A program made the position numbers and the translations under genes. A stretch of 64,000 bases of DNA, taken from positions 13,958,501 through 14,022,500 of the forward strand of contig NC_092323.1 in the NCBI RefSeq assembly GCF_036785885.1, in the 5' to 3' direction. This DNA is from Coffea arabica (Eukaryota; Streptophyta; Magnoliopsida; Gentianales; Rubiaceae). Under the pieces are notes generated by a model. That model was given only the letters and a program-made list of their open reading frames with translations, had not been told where the DNA came from and ran no database searches. Of this stretch, positions 25,601-37,347 are shown one piece after another (positions within the stretch are counted from its first letter, which is position 1; each line of letters opens with the position of its first letter).

Positions 25601-28600
25601 TCCACGAATATATTTCCAACTAAAACCACTTCAAAAGTTAAAACCTTCCCTCTCCTCCCTAACAAACCCAGCCCAGGCCAATGACCGGGCATCAAACTAG
25701 GCCGGACCTCAAGTTTGACCGGACAAGAAATTGACACGGTCAAATCCCAACTGACCCAGTTGTTCAACCAGACACCCATCCGATTTTCCAATTGACTCAT
25801 TTACTTTTTTTTTTTTTTATCAATTGTGGGTCTTAGTTTTTGAAACAAAGTGTATATATGCTTTTGATAAGATTTGCACATTGAATCTTCATTGAAATGT
25901 GCATAAGACTTTACCACTTAGTTTTTATTTCATAACTAATTCTTTTTTAATAAGCTTGTTTACTTTTTTTATTATACAATTAATCCTTTTAACTTTTAAA
26001 CTGACAATATTGAGTAGTTAGAAAATTACTTTGTTTTTAAACAAAAAATAAAATAATGAAAAAGTAATGCTATATTTTTGAAAACAAGTGATATAATTTT
26101 GTTTTATACTTGACTATATTATTTATGTCAAAGTACAATAAAATAAAATTAAATCTTCTATTAATATCTATATATTCATTATATATCTTTCTAAGTACAA
26201 CGATTAGTATCTAAAAGCACTTTATTATATATTTTATGTATATTAAAATTACTATTTTATATTTATAAATATTAAATTAATACTCACTGGTTCAACCAAT
26301 GACCCACTGGTTGAACCAGTGGCCCATGGACCCAATCCCTCTACCGAGTTCCTTGCCGGGCAGTACAAAATATGAACTAGAACTTGTTAAAACTACAGCT
26401 TCCAATGGCTATAGTGTGGAAGTATGGTGACATGCACAGAAATAAAATGTACATGCAGTTGCTTGCACGTATATTTGGTCATTCATAAACCTAATCCCCT
26501 GTTGCACATATACGCCAAGCAGATAGTATTGCTCAATCTATCTGTTTCTAATATTTATCAAAAAAGAGCCTTTAAGAACAGTTTTGTATTATATCCCCTT
26601 TATTATATCAAAGACCACCTTCATTACCAGCACAAGGTGTATAAGCTTGTTGATAACTCATTGATCTATTTCCTGCTAAATAATGAAGTTAATTTGAACA
26701 AACAAGATATTAAGTGTATGACGTCCAGAACTAGAAGAAAAGGTTACCAAAGCAAGCTTGTGAACAGAATGACTCTGGCGAGCCTCCTCAGAGCGTGCAT
26801 AAAATGCCATGCACAAGGCATTTATCTGTAAAACATAAGAAGATCATAATCACATTCAATACAATTTCATATCTAATAGTACATGCATCAATGTCCCTCC
26901 ACAACATGAGAGAAGCAAGTAGTACGTCTATGCAGCCTAATTGAATCTATTACTATCAACAAAATAAATAGCCTCCTAGGTCGCACTGAAGCAACTTTAG
27001 CATTATGACTTTAACCAAAATAACTAGAACCAAGTATACTTCTCCCAAAGAAATTCTGACGACTAAAACAACAATAAACAATACATTCCGTAAATGGCAC
27101 AAAATATTATTAGAACTCCTAGGATAAACATTAGCATGTTTATGAAGATTTTAGAATCCCATCAGTTCATCAATTTTATTTTTTTGAACTACCAGAAAGT
27201 AGATCAAATTTGCTTGGCAACGTGTCAATAAGTACTGGTCAAATTATGAGTTTAAACTTAAAAAGATCATTCAAAGTTCGTGGTGAATGTACCAGAAGGT
27301 TAAAGAAGAAAGATTCTCTCTCCCCACTTCCCTCCCTCTCTCTCCAAGTGTGTTAAGCTGAGGGAATTTACAGTCTAAAGGCAAAAGAATCTATTCCAAG
27401 AGTAAAATATAATGTTGGTACATATCAGACATACATGAACATTTGCTTCAGCCATTTTCTCGATTTGGGCTGCCTTCTCACTTGCAATTGCTGAAGCCAA
27501 TTCCGCTTTGGCTAGCTCCTGCAATTTTTTCATCTCCAATTCTGCTTCATTTTTCTGTAATGGCAATTGTTAGTGAATTAGGGAGAAAAAATCTATCAAG
27601 TACAAAAGAGGCAGACCCTTTATTTAATAGAAGTATGCCATCATGCAATTAAGTACCTTGATTTCAAGCTCCATTTTATGTTTCTCCTCCAATTTTTCTT
27701 GAAGTGATTTAAGCGCTGCAGCTGCTTTTACTCTTTCTTTGTTTAATTCCTGTAAAAGGTTAAGCAGACTTTTCTTAATGAAACAATGAATATGATCAAG
27801 CCAACGTACAGCTATAAATACTTAATTTGCCTTGAGTAAACGCATATAGTTGGAAAAATCCAGTGTCAATACAAATCAGTGGTTGGGCATACAACTCAGT
27901 CTATAAGGAGTTTATTCAATGAAAATGACATTTCCTTTAGGTTAACCATACCCAACTAAGCTGAACTACTGAGACATCAGATTTAAACCATGAAGCTGAG
28001 GATAGCCATCAACTATGAGAGATGAACAAAGCATTTACATGTGAATATGTAAGAAAAAAACAAATTTTCTCTATAACCTTATTCAGAATGGCTTCCCTTT
28101 CAGCATACATAAGCTCCCTGGCCCTAGCATCCCTTAATTCCTTCTCATACTTTTCCTGCCAAAATACAGAATAAGCAGAGATAAATAGATTTAATTAGTC
28201 TGAAATCATCGAGAATTAAGAGCAAACAATGCAAAAAAAAAAAAAAAAAAAATCATATTCTTCAATTTTTAGTCTCTGATTACTAGATTTGCAAGACCTT
28301 CAGCATTCTTTTATCTTCAGCAAAAGTATGAGCATCTAACTCTGCTTGTCGTTTCTCAGCTGCATGAATGGCTTGTAGAAAATCAATCACGAGTTTTCCA
28401 TCCTCAGATATATAGCTCTCCTCGATAGTCCCAGGTAAACCCTACAGATCCAAAAGTCATTGTCATTTCAGACACAGTCACTGATGAATTCTCTGCATAC
28501 AATGCTTTAATTGCAGTTGCACTACATTTCAAAGTAATCCTTCAAGAAGAAACACTTTGAGTAAATTACAACCACCTGAGATTTACTGGTTGACACCAAT

Positions 28601-30982
28601 GTGGGTTCGTTTCCATCGCTTTTCAAATTGTAATCATCAAGGAGGGAACTAGTTTGTCTTCGTGCACCGGCCAGATTCTCCTGCAAAAGCTACCCCTCAA
28701 AAAACGGCAACAGAAGAAACATAATTGAACCATGCATACTAATTCAGTGATCCTTCAAATAACAATCAGCTTATACCTTAGGTGAGTCTTGGCTATTGAA
28801 TTGAACAGGCACAGAATTCGTCTCATTTTCAGCAGCAGCTTTATCATCCCGAGTAAATGGTGGTGTCATTTCAACAGCCTTTTGCTGATCACTATCAACT
28901 TTGACATCTGAACTGTTCATGGTAAGACTCCCTTCAGAAGGCTTACCAAGATTAGCACTTAAATCATCAGATTGAGTACCACTTCCTAGGGAGCTGGGCA
29001 ATTCTTCCTCTTGAATATGATTGATATCATCTGATTTCAAATCTGGCTTATCTTTCATGTGAAAGTGACTTTCTTCCTGTCTTCTACTTAAATCTTCTCT
29101 TGGAGATGGATCTGAATCAGATGACATGCTTTTCTCCTCGTGTTCCATTTTGGGAGTTGGTATACTTGTCTGCTCATATTTAAGATTAGCAATTGTCTCT
29201 ATCTTATCTTCATCAACTAGGGATTTTTTACTATCTTCCCTTAAATCCGGTTGCTCTTCACTAACAGCAGCGACCTTGGCAGACTCCGCGGTGCCATGTG
29301 GCTCTTTAGCAAAAAATCTATCCAGATAACCAGTGTGGTAAGCTCCCATGACTACAGCACCTAATGCAACACCTCCAACCAAGATTTTTGGCAAAGAACT
29401 CCCAGACTCAGCTTTATCAGCTGAACCTGGTCCCTGAGGTTCATTATGCTGAGATGCAGCTGACATTGCTCTCCTGGAAGAAAGATATGAAGGTATCTGC
29501 TCCAATGGTAGCCAAAAGGGAAAAGAATTAACAATACCGGCAAAGTCAGTTCATGCTTTTGGTGCACAGAGAAGAGGAGAATAAATATATAATAATTCAT
29601 AATAATCTCATACTGCAATTTTCTTAAATTTAATTCATGTCAAAAAGGTCTCCTATCAAGAGAAAATGAAATTCCCACAGAAGCCGTGCACAGCTCAATT
29701 ATGGAAAAAGTCCTCAACAAGTGAACTAGAAAATTAAACGAAAGCTGTATTGTGGGACATAAAGTACAGGGGCCAACTAGGACAATAGAGAAAACCCTTT
29801 CCCCAAACTTCTCATATGTTATTTAGAGAGAGAATTATTCAAGCATAAACTGAGCCACCAGCCCAACAACCTTCTCGCATCTCAATTATTAAACTTCCTG
29901 AGATCAGCAGGAATTTCTACACTCCCACGGCTAACAAACAGCAAAGAATTTACTTCCCACAGGAGCACATTCGTTGCCTTGTTTCTTCGCAATTGCATTC
30001 CTTAATGCTAACACTTCTCCCTCACTATTAAGCTTTAAGACCATGTTCTACCAAGATGGCAATAAAACAGCAGCATCCTCATCCAATCATCACCAAAAAT
30101 CTACATGACGGAACAAATCAACATGAGACATTGAGCTGGTACAGCTGACTACCATTTTAGATGATCGAATTCCAGAACCCAACTTTACTATCAACAGTAC
30201 ATAGGAGCCCTAGTCTCTTACCTCTTCACTTGGATGATTAATTTACCATCAGGATTTGCATCAATCAATTATTTTGCATGGCCTACAAGCTACTAAACAA
30301 TATTACTTTGCATGGCCTACAAGCTACTAAACAAACATAAGTCTCTATCTGTCCCTTCAGCTCCCTCCGCATCCAAGCTTGAAAATTATTATCATTTACC
30401 TACCAGTTAAGATAATGCCTATCGCATATAACATTTCCTACCAGTTAAGTACAGAACTCAAACTACAGCACAACATCATCAAACTATAATAGCTCATCCC
30501 CCTTCCAAGCCGAGTTCTATAAATTCCAGAATATCATTGGTTATGCGTATAAATTGAGTTCCCGACATACATTGACCAAAAAATAACTAGCATTTAAAAT
30601 TTTGCACAATTCCATTTCAAATAATTTTTTCTCATTTTTGCAATCTCAATATAATAAATCAAAATGGAATTCAGAAATGATAAAGTTCTATCACTTAACG
30701 TGCCTGAGATGTAATCTGGATAGGAATTCTTCCATCTAATCGACATGACGAAAGCCGCAAAATTGACCTGCACATTAAATTCAGAAATATTTTTTGAAAA
30801 ATAGGAATTATCAGAATTTAAAGTTGAACGATATCCCAATCTGTAGCAAATGATGGCCCTAAACAACAAAATCAACCAATGTATTGAGAATTAAATGCCT
30901 CGCAAGTGTAAGGGCACAAATTCATAGAACAAAATATAGTGTGTGTGAGTGCCTATTATGTTTCGAAGTACCTGCGCAACAT
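22649..30982 (-). CDS. MIC60: MICOS complex subunit MIC60 (mitofilin)
   Basis: An inner-mitochondrial-membrane protein that forms crista junctions; in Arabidopsis it also takes part in mitochondrial lipid transport. Twelve coding exons: 30982-30972, 30767-30704, 29496-28777, 28680-28576, 28441-28298, 28155-28078, 27749-27657, 27554-27435, 26825-26748, 24742-24563, 23521-23420 and 22882-22649. They total 1929 nt, 642 residues plus stop. The N-terminus MLRRSILRLSSCRL is Arg-rich and amphipathic, as in mitochondrial presequences. A membrane segment spans about residues 63-80 (ILVGGVALGAVVMGAYH). A low-complexity acidic stretch, then a coiled coil (about 310-440) and the mitofilin domain follow, with IPLGGGGILAHSLAHVASWL and DWVRRARNRAVTEQALTLLQ. 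Every intron is phase 0 except the first (phase 2). Introns 2 and 10 need GC donors (CAG|GCACGT and AAG|GCAAGT). Introns hold transposon remnants. Start and stop are clear. Confidence 0.93.
22930..23366. mobile_element. Palindromic MULE-like MITE inside MIC60 intron 11
   Basis: A 437-bp inverted repeat: GGGTTAAAAAC with CCCCTGTGGTAAGCCTAATA at the left, the complement at the right ending TTTTTTACCC. It is flanked by TTAAATTCAC on both sides (22920-22929 and 23367-23376), a perfect 10-bp duplication (9 bp if the terminal T belongs to the element). It lies wholly within the intron 22883-23419. Confidence 0.85.
25640..26350. mobile_element. Degenerate CCGG/GGTTCAACC-type transposon in MIC60 intron 9
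   Basis: The ends carry CGGACC, TTGACCGG and TTCAACCA motifs like the subterminal repeats of the hAT copy at 54.1 kb, with an AT-rich centre. No target duplication could be identified, so the limits are approximate. Confidence 0.4.
30274..30334. repeat. Short direct repeat in MIC60 intron 2
   Basis: Two identical 27-bp units (TTGCATGGCCTACAAGCTAC...) at 30274-30300 and 30308-30334, period 34 bp. Confidence 0.8.
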
Positions 30983-32273
30983 GGTGGAGATTAGATAGGA
31001 AATGCAGTGAGGAAGAGTTTGAAGTGAGTGTCTGAAGAAGCTTGATTAATCCGAAAGTTCGAACCCACGCCGAGAAGTATTCGTCGGAAGATTTGCGTCA
31101 CCGGAACCCTCACGAAACTTCGTCGATGTTCTGCTTCGCTTTCATGTTTCTGCGGATTCTTTTAAATCTCTTTTGGGAAATTTTTGTTTTTCAATTTTAA
31201 TCGACCATAATTACGTAGGTGCTATGTAATTATTTTCCTTATATATTTATCATGTTAGTATTAGATTGTCTATTTAAAAAATCTTATAGTAGTTATTTTT
31301 TTTCGATGTTAGCAACATTTATTATCTTGTGAATTTTTTTGGTACTCTTAATCCTAGGATTATATACTTTTTTTCCTCACATATAAAATTGATGGTTTCA
31401 GGGGTATATTTTATGAATTAATTACTTATCCAGATCCTTTTCACGTAACTTAACACTGAAAACCATAAATATATATATACATATATATATATATAATTTC
31501 ATGAGAAAGACTTTTACAAATGACTATATTTTTAATTGCATGCTTGTACATAGAGTAATCCTTAAAATACTACTTATTATTACTTGTAGGCTCAAGCTTG
31601 ACAATAATGTTACATCAAATTCTGAAAACTTTAACTTGATTAATTAAGCCAAATTTCAATTGGATTCCATTTGTTAATAACTCTATTGATCTGCTATGAT
31701 AATCGATGAGCCAAATAGGCTGAAAAGTGAATCCATCTTGCCTAAGTTTTGAGGTGAAAAAAAGGATTCTTTTTACCAAAATAAAAAGTTTGTAGTATGA
31801 TTTGGTTGTCATTTTTTAAAAAATTAGATGCTGTGTGGTTCTTTTGGTATAGAGTTGATTACATTTATCTCACCTGAGAGTCGGCCAAACTATCAATCGG
31901 CCTCCAAAAATCTAAAATTCACCAATCCAAATGATCCTCTCTTGTCCGAAAGAAAAGCTTTTTTTTTCGATTAATCTTTTCTATGCTATCAGTGTATATA
32001 TTAACGAGTTTAAATACATGTCACATCTTTTTAATTTAAATTTAAAATTAAATTTTGCATATGTGATGACATGCATCTAGATTCGTAACTGTATACACTA
32101 ATAGTAATATTCGTAACTTTTGAAATCATTGATGATTTCTTGCTTCTTTTGAGGATCCATTTGCAAGAGTACACAATGTGGGAGGATGCTAAAAGTTTAT
32201 GCAGGTCCACATGCCTTGGTAGCCATGGCATGTATGGGGCTTCCGATTACTGCATTTTCTGAACTCAATCGCT
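30983..32273. other. MIC60 5' flank and intergenic
   Basis: The GC-richer stretch 30983-31160 directly upstream of the MIC60 start is probably its leader and core promoter, though I see no clear TATA box. Beyond it the sequence is AT-rich, with an AT microsatellite at about 31468-31495. No gene is supported. Confidence 0.4.
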
Positions 32274-32545
32274 TCACCTTCTTCCACCACATTCCTCTAC
32301 TCCTCTTATGGGAAGTGTCAGGAAAAAAGCTGTTCTTCTCAACGAATTATGTCGAGGCATCGATGCGTTTGATGAATTATGCAGGGAATTTTGTTGTAAG
32401 CATTGCCATCGCAGCTTGATGCCTTCAAATTCATCGATGATTTCCTCACCACCGTCCAAGCAAATCATCAATAATGACTTGTTATTGGCAGACTTTTCAG
32501 CATTTCGTTTTCTTGCTGGACTGTTCACCAAGGTAAGATTTCACT
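32274..32545 (-). pseudogene. Inverted fragment of an AATP-type AAA-ATPase gene
   Basis: The minus strand encodes EKSANNKSL followed by LDGGEEIIDEFEGIKLRWQ and then SSNASMPRHNSLRRTAFFLT. This matches residues just upstream of the AAA domain in the 35.4-37.3 kb gene (DKSANSKSL, DEFKGVMVRWQ, SSTESM...AKKSFVLTF). Farther upstream YLGEQSSKKTK is in another frame, so the copy is frameshifted. No Walker motifs follow. It is bordered at about 32552 by transposon sequence. It lies opposite in orientation to the larger copy about 3 kb away and lacks the hAT insertion. A dead partial duplicate. Confidence 0.75.
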
Positions 32546-32551
32546 GCTAGG

Positions 32552-34160
32552 CAATGGTTTCAGAATCGGACCGGACCGGACCGGCCGGTCCGACCGCGAA
32601 CCGGTAGCATCAACGGTCCGGTCCAGCATCACATCCGGAAACTAATGGAAAACCGCTAGGAACCGGACGAACCGTTTAAACCGTAAAACCGGCGGTTCAT
32701 CAATTTTCAAACAATAGACCAGAAATTTAAAACAATAACAAAAATAGAGGCAGCTAAGATTCAAACTCGGGCCTTCATGATCACAATAGCCATGCTTACC
32801 ACCAATCTACAACCGAGGGACAAGCTTTTTTTTGTGTAGAATTTTATTTAATCTAATCAAAATATAAAATTAGATTAAATAAAAAAAAAACCCTAGCATT
32901 GGCTTCAGACGGCACCATTCCTTCAATTCACTTTCTTTCTCAGTAGCACAGACGCACAGACGGCACCATTTCTCATTTTCTCCTTGGCTTCACTTCACTT
33001 TCTCAGTTCCTCCATTCCTTCAATCTCCAGTTAATCTATTTTTTTTTTCTTCATCATCCTTCCACATCCAAATATCCACGACAAGATCAGCACTATTATT
33101 TTTAGACGGGACTCCAAAGCTTTGCATCTTGGTAAGTTTAATTTTTGCCTTTTCTTGATTTTTGTTTTCTATATTATCTTTAGTGGATTTTTTCGTATTT
33201 TCTTCTTTTTTTCCCCCAAATTTTCATCCGTTTATGAATCATAAATTATTTGGCAGTCATGTTTGGAGAAGTTATTTTTTGGATGAAGTATCAAATTAAT
33301 AAAATTAGTCATGTTTGGTTTTTTAATTTTGTATTTTTCTGGAATTAATATTTGGAATGCCCTTTTTTTGTTCCATTGATATTGTTTGTGACAATAACCG
33401 TATGCAACTAATTTATGATTTATGATTATAGTATGCAACCGTATGCCCTTTTTTTATTCAACTAATTTCTGTGACCAAAAACTAATTTCTGCTCAAATGT
33501 TCAAAGTTCATAAGGCTTTTTTTATTTAATCAATATTATTTCAACTTGAAGTTTGTCTAATTAAAGGAGCACAGGGATTTCTTCTGTCTGTAGGACCTCT
33601 GGGTTTGACAATCACAAGGACTTTGATAGTACTTTGTTATTGTGCCGCCTTAATGTATTTGTTCATTTTTTCAACATGTTTGTCTTTTGTGGAGATATGC
33701 AATATACTTTAGTTATAGGAGATTTTTTTTTATGGAGATATGCAATATACTTCAGTTGTGGAGATATGCAATATACTTCAGTTATAGAATGTCAACATTT
33801 ATTTTACTTATTTGTGTGTTTTTGTTTGTGATAATTGGTGAATATTTGGGCTATATCTATTTATGTTTGTAATGAATTTATGAAAACTTGCGGTGAATTA
33901 TGATATTTTAGTTATATTTATCATTCCAGGTTTCATGTATAATTTTTAGAAAATTTATTATTATCTCAACTTAAATTTAGTTTTAAGTTATATTGATGAA
34001 TGTATTTTATGGACTTAAGTTATTAATAACCATGTTAGAATGTACATTAACCGTCAAGTTCCAATGTGGACTGTACAGTGAAGACCTATGAAGTATTTAG
34101 CATTAAAGCTGCAAAAAAAAAAAAAAAAAAAAAAAAAACAGAGAACCGTTGAACCTGGCG
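32552..34160. mobile_element. Unclassified element with hAT-like left end and poly(A) run
   Basis: It begins CAATGGTTTCAGAATCGG followed by repeated GGACC, close to the end of the hAT copy at 54072 (CTATGTTTTCAGAACCGG). The interior (about 32885-33135) looks like a transcribed leader, AAACCCTAGC... to CATCTTG|GTAAGT. Near the right edge there is a run of about 26 A residues (34112-34138) followed by GAACCGTTGAACC motifs. No matching right terminus or target duplication was found; it may be a nested or truncated composite. Confidence 0.4.
33689..33787. repeat. Three copies of a short tandem motif
   Basis: GGAGATATGCAATATACTT followed by (T/C)AGTT occurs three times in the same orientation, at about 33691, 33734 and 33760, with spacers of differing length. 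Confidence 0.8.
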
Positions 34161-34326
34161 GACCGTGAACCGTCCCCCTCTCCGGCTTCATTCATCAAAC
34201 CTAAAGTGTCATATTTATTGAATGTAAGGATTTAGACATTTTGGATTCTAATCTCCTTTCTTTTTCACCACTTCTTAAGATCCACCTCTCTTCTATTAGA
34301 AAAAATAAAAATTTCTTTATAAAAAA

Positions 34327-34797
34327 GGGCAAATTACATTTTACCTCCTGTAGTTTAGTATTTTTTTACATAACCATCATATGGTTTCAAAAGCAATATA
34401 TAACCCCCTCATGGTTTGGATTAAAGTATCAAAGTGACGAAAATAGTCCTTCGTATCGAAACTTTTAAAAATATCGAAATTACCCTTATAAATACATGAT
34501 ACACTAATCCCGTATGATTTTTATATTTCACCATATAACCTCCTTATATTTTAATGTTTTACCATATAACCCCCTTATAGTTTTCAAAATATACACATAA
34601 CCTCTCTTGGTTAATAAATAATTTTCAACTTTATATAAGGGTATTTTTGATATTTTAGATGACTCCGTTATGAATGATCATTTCCATCACTTTGACACTT
34701 TAATCTAAACTATGAGGGGATTATGTATAACTTTTGAAACCATAGAGGAGTTATGTAGAAAACACTAAACTACAGGGGGGTAAAGTGAAATTTGCCC
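34327..34797. mobile_element. Palindromic MULE-like MITE
   Basis: A 471-bp inverted repeat: the left end GGGCAAATTACATTTTACC matches the complement of the right end (GGGCAAATTTCACTTTACC). Arms share TAGTTTAGT, TTTGAAACCAT and TTTAATC-AAAC blocks. Both flanks read TTATAAAAAA (34317-34326 and 34798-34807), a perfect 9-10 bp duplication. Confidence 0.8.
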
Positions 34798-35343
34798 TTA
34801 TAAAAAAAAGGATAGAAAAATGGGGACAATCTGTCACAAATATTTCTCGAACTTAGAGAATTTCTTGCCTTTTGTTTAAGAGGGTTCTACATTTTTTTTT
34901 TCCTGAAGAACTTTACCTGTATTCTGTTTTACAGCTTGGTTGCATTTAGGACGGCATCATTTTGCTAATAAAGGATTACTGATGTAAGTTTCCTTGTCCT
35001 TGAGTTTTGATTTCTTTACAATCTAATAATGGCTGCTTTTGGCTTAATTTATTCAGCCATAAGACACACATGTTGCTTAGTGCCGAAAGCATCAAGAACA
35101 GGTTAATCAAGAACTAGGAAACAATACTAAAGCTTAAGCATTGGAAACTTAATGTACTAATGATACTCCATTATTAGCCAAAAGTGGCCATCCAAATTTG
35201 AAAATTGCTTCAAGATGGGAATGATGGAAACTTCTTCGTATGAAACCCAGAACTTCTGTAGCTAAAGGCTCAATCAAGCAACAAAATTAAACGCCTGCAG
35301 TCATATACTGTACACATGATTAATTAATGGCTACTTTTCTTCT
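34798..35343. other. Upstream flank of the AAA-ATPase gene
   Basis: No recognisable coding content. It probably holds the distal promoter of the gene starting at 35449. Confidence 0.4.
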
Positions 35344-35351
35344 CTATAAAT
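35344..35351 (+). promoter_or_regulatory. TATA box of the AAA-ATPase gene
   Basis: CTATAAAT lies about 100 bp upstream of the ATG at 35449, giving an expected start of transcription near 35375-35380. The in-frame ATG at 35350 overlaps the TATA box, so it cannot be the translation start. Confidence 0.55.
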
Positions 35352-35448
35352 GATAACCACTGCAATCAAACATGGAATCAGAAAACCACAGATTATCCAC
35401 ATCAACAGAAGCTTTCTTTTGCAAGTGAATCATACTCAGAATTCCAAA

Positions 35449-37347
35449 ATGGAAGGAACATCTGGGGATGTCTTTACAAAGCTAGCCGGATTCGTGTTCG
35501 TCTTGAGCACAATTCAGCAGCTTGTTCCAAAAAGACTTGGCTCTTTCTTGGGGCATTTGTGTGACAAATTGTCACTGTTTTTCGATCCTGACGTTCATGT
35601 CACATTCAGTGAGTACAATTCTGGTGTGAGAAATGAAGCCTATTATTTCATTGAAACGTACCTTGGTACCAAGTCTAGCAAGAAAGCAAAATGGCTCAAG
35701 GCTGATAAGTCAGCAAACAGCAAATCTTTGGTCATTACCTTGGATGAAGGTAGAGCTGTTAAGTCAATCGAGTAGCTCGAAAGCTCGTTAGAGCTCGGCT
35801 CGTTAATTTTGGTTAACGAGTCGAGCTCGAGCTCGAAACATGCTCGTTTAGTTAACGAGCCGAGTAAGCTCGGCTCGTTAGATACTCGAGTAGCTCGTTA
35901 GAGCTCGTTAATGAAGGGCATATTTGTCATTTTAGAAATCAAAATTATAAAAATTAAAGATTATAGGTTTTTATTAAGATTAATTTGCACGAACTCGAGC
36001 TCGAGCCACATGTTTGTGATAAACGAGTCGAGGTCGAGCTCGAGCTCGAGCCACATGTACATTTAACGAGCCGAGTTCGAACACATTTTAAAACTCGTTT
36101 TCCTAACGAGCTCGAGTCAAGCTCGGCTCGAATTAAACTCGAGTCGAGCTCGGCAACCAAATACTCGGCTCGACTCGGCTCGATTAACAGCTCTAGATGA
36201 AGGGGAGGAGATCGTTGATGAATTTAAAGGTGTCATGGTTCGATGGCAAGGCTTGAAAGAAACTATCCAGCTTAATTCGTCAACTGAATCGATGCGTCCA
36301 ACAAATGATTTGTTCGCGAAGAAGAGCTTTGTACTCACTTTTCATAAGAAAACTCGAGGGATCGTCACAGAAGCATACTTAAACCACGTCATGGAAGAAG
36401 GCAAGGCAATCCAATTCAAGAATAGCACTCGAAAGCTCTATGCAAACAACAAAAGTTACAATTGGCAGTATGAAGGGATGTGGAGCTGGATAAATTTCGA
36501 GCATCCAGCTACATTTGATACTCTAGCAATTGATCCTTGCAGGAAGCAAGAAATCATTGATGATCTTAGGACTTTCAAGAAGGCAAAAGATTATTACGCG
36601 AAGATTGGCAAGGCTTGGAAGCGCGGATATCTACTCTATGGCCCTCCAGGAACTGGCAAGTCGACAATGATTGCAGCCATTGCCAATTTTATGGACTATG
36701 ATATCTATGATCTTGAACTCACATCGGTTAAGAGCAATGCTGAGTTGAAGCAGCTATTGATCGATACCACGAGTAAGTCTGTCATTGTGATTGAAGATAT
36801 CGATTGCTCTCTTGATCTCACTGGAAAAAGAAAGAACAAAAATGATGGAACTGAGAGGGATGATCAGGCGAATAACCGGAGAGTTACACTCTCTGGGCTT
36901 CTGAATTTCATTGATGGAATTTGGTCAGCATGCGGCCAAGAAAGGATCATCATCTTCACTACGAATCATCTCGAAAGACTTGATCCCGCCCTGATTCGTA
37001 GAGGGCGAATGGACATGCATATTGAGATGTCATATTGCGAATTCGAGGCATTCAAGATTTTGGCTAAGAATTACTTAGGCATTGATTCACACCCTTTATT
37101 TCGAGAAATCAAGCTTTTATTGGAGGAAATCAACATAAGCCCCTGTGATGTGGCTGAGAAATTGATGCCCAAACGTGATTCACAAGATGCTGAGGATTGT
37201 TTGAAGGACCTGATTTTAGCTATGGAAGCTGCCGAACGAAAAGCAAAATGCAAGGAAGCCAAACCCAAGAACTTGGTGGCTGAATTACTAAAGAATTTGG
37301 CTTGCTTCAAGAAGTCAATGAAGCACCTCAAACTCAAAGCCGGGTGA
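35449..37347 (+). CDS. AATP1-type AAA-ATPase, coding sequence split by an hAT element
   Basis: A membrane-anchored plant AAA-ATPase of the BCS1-related AATP/ASD family (stress-induced members at ER or mitochondrial membranes in Arabidopsis). The N-terminus MEGTSGDVFTKLAGF...STIQQLVP carries a hydrophobic anchor; the ASD region follows. The AAA core has Walker A GPPGTGKS (36640-36663), Walker B VIVIEDIDC, sensor FTTNH and the DPALIRRGRMD arginine motif. The gene is a single frame, as is usual for the family, except that 35751-36195 is a transposon. Without it the frame runs straight through (TTG GAT GAA GGG GAG GAG) and would give 481 residues. Read as is, a stop occurs at 35773-35775. Possible outcomes are a truncated N-terminal peptide, a protein started at ATG 36235 (370 residues, AAA domain intact, no anchor), or a protein from splicing inside the transposon (see findings). 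Family firm; functional state open. Confidence 0.8.
35751..36195. mobile_element. Non-autonomous hAT element inserted in the AAA-ATPase exon
   Basis: A 445-bp element with ends TAGAGCTGTTAA...ATCGAG and the complement (CTCGATTAACAGCTCTA). It is flanked by a perfect 8-bp duplication GATGAAGG (35743-35750 and 36196-36203). Subterminal regions are dense in GAGCTCG and CTCGTTA; the centre is AT-rich. No transposase frame. The perfect duplication suggests a fairly recent insertion. Confidence 0.9.

Noticed and set aside
26424-26831. 135-codon plus-strand frame
   Set aside because: It overlaps MIC60 intron 9 and antisense of exon 9; no homology recognised.
33689-33787. CRISPR-like repeat array
   Set aside because: Only three units with unequal spacers in a plant genome; an ordinary short tandem repeat.
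35350-35448. Earlier in-frame ATG for the AAA-ATPase
   Set aside because: It overlaps the TATA box and the added residues do not resemble the family; the start at 35449 is preferred.
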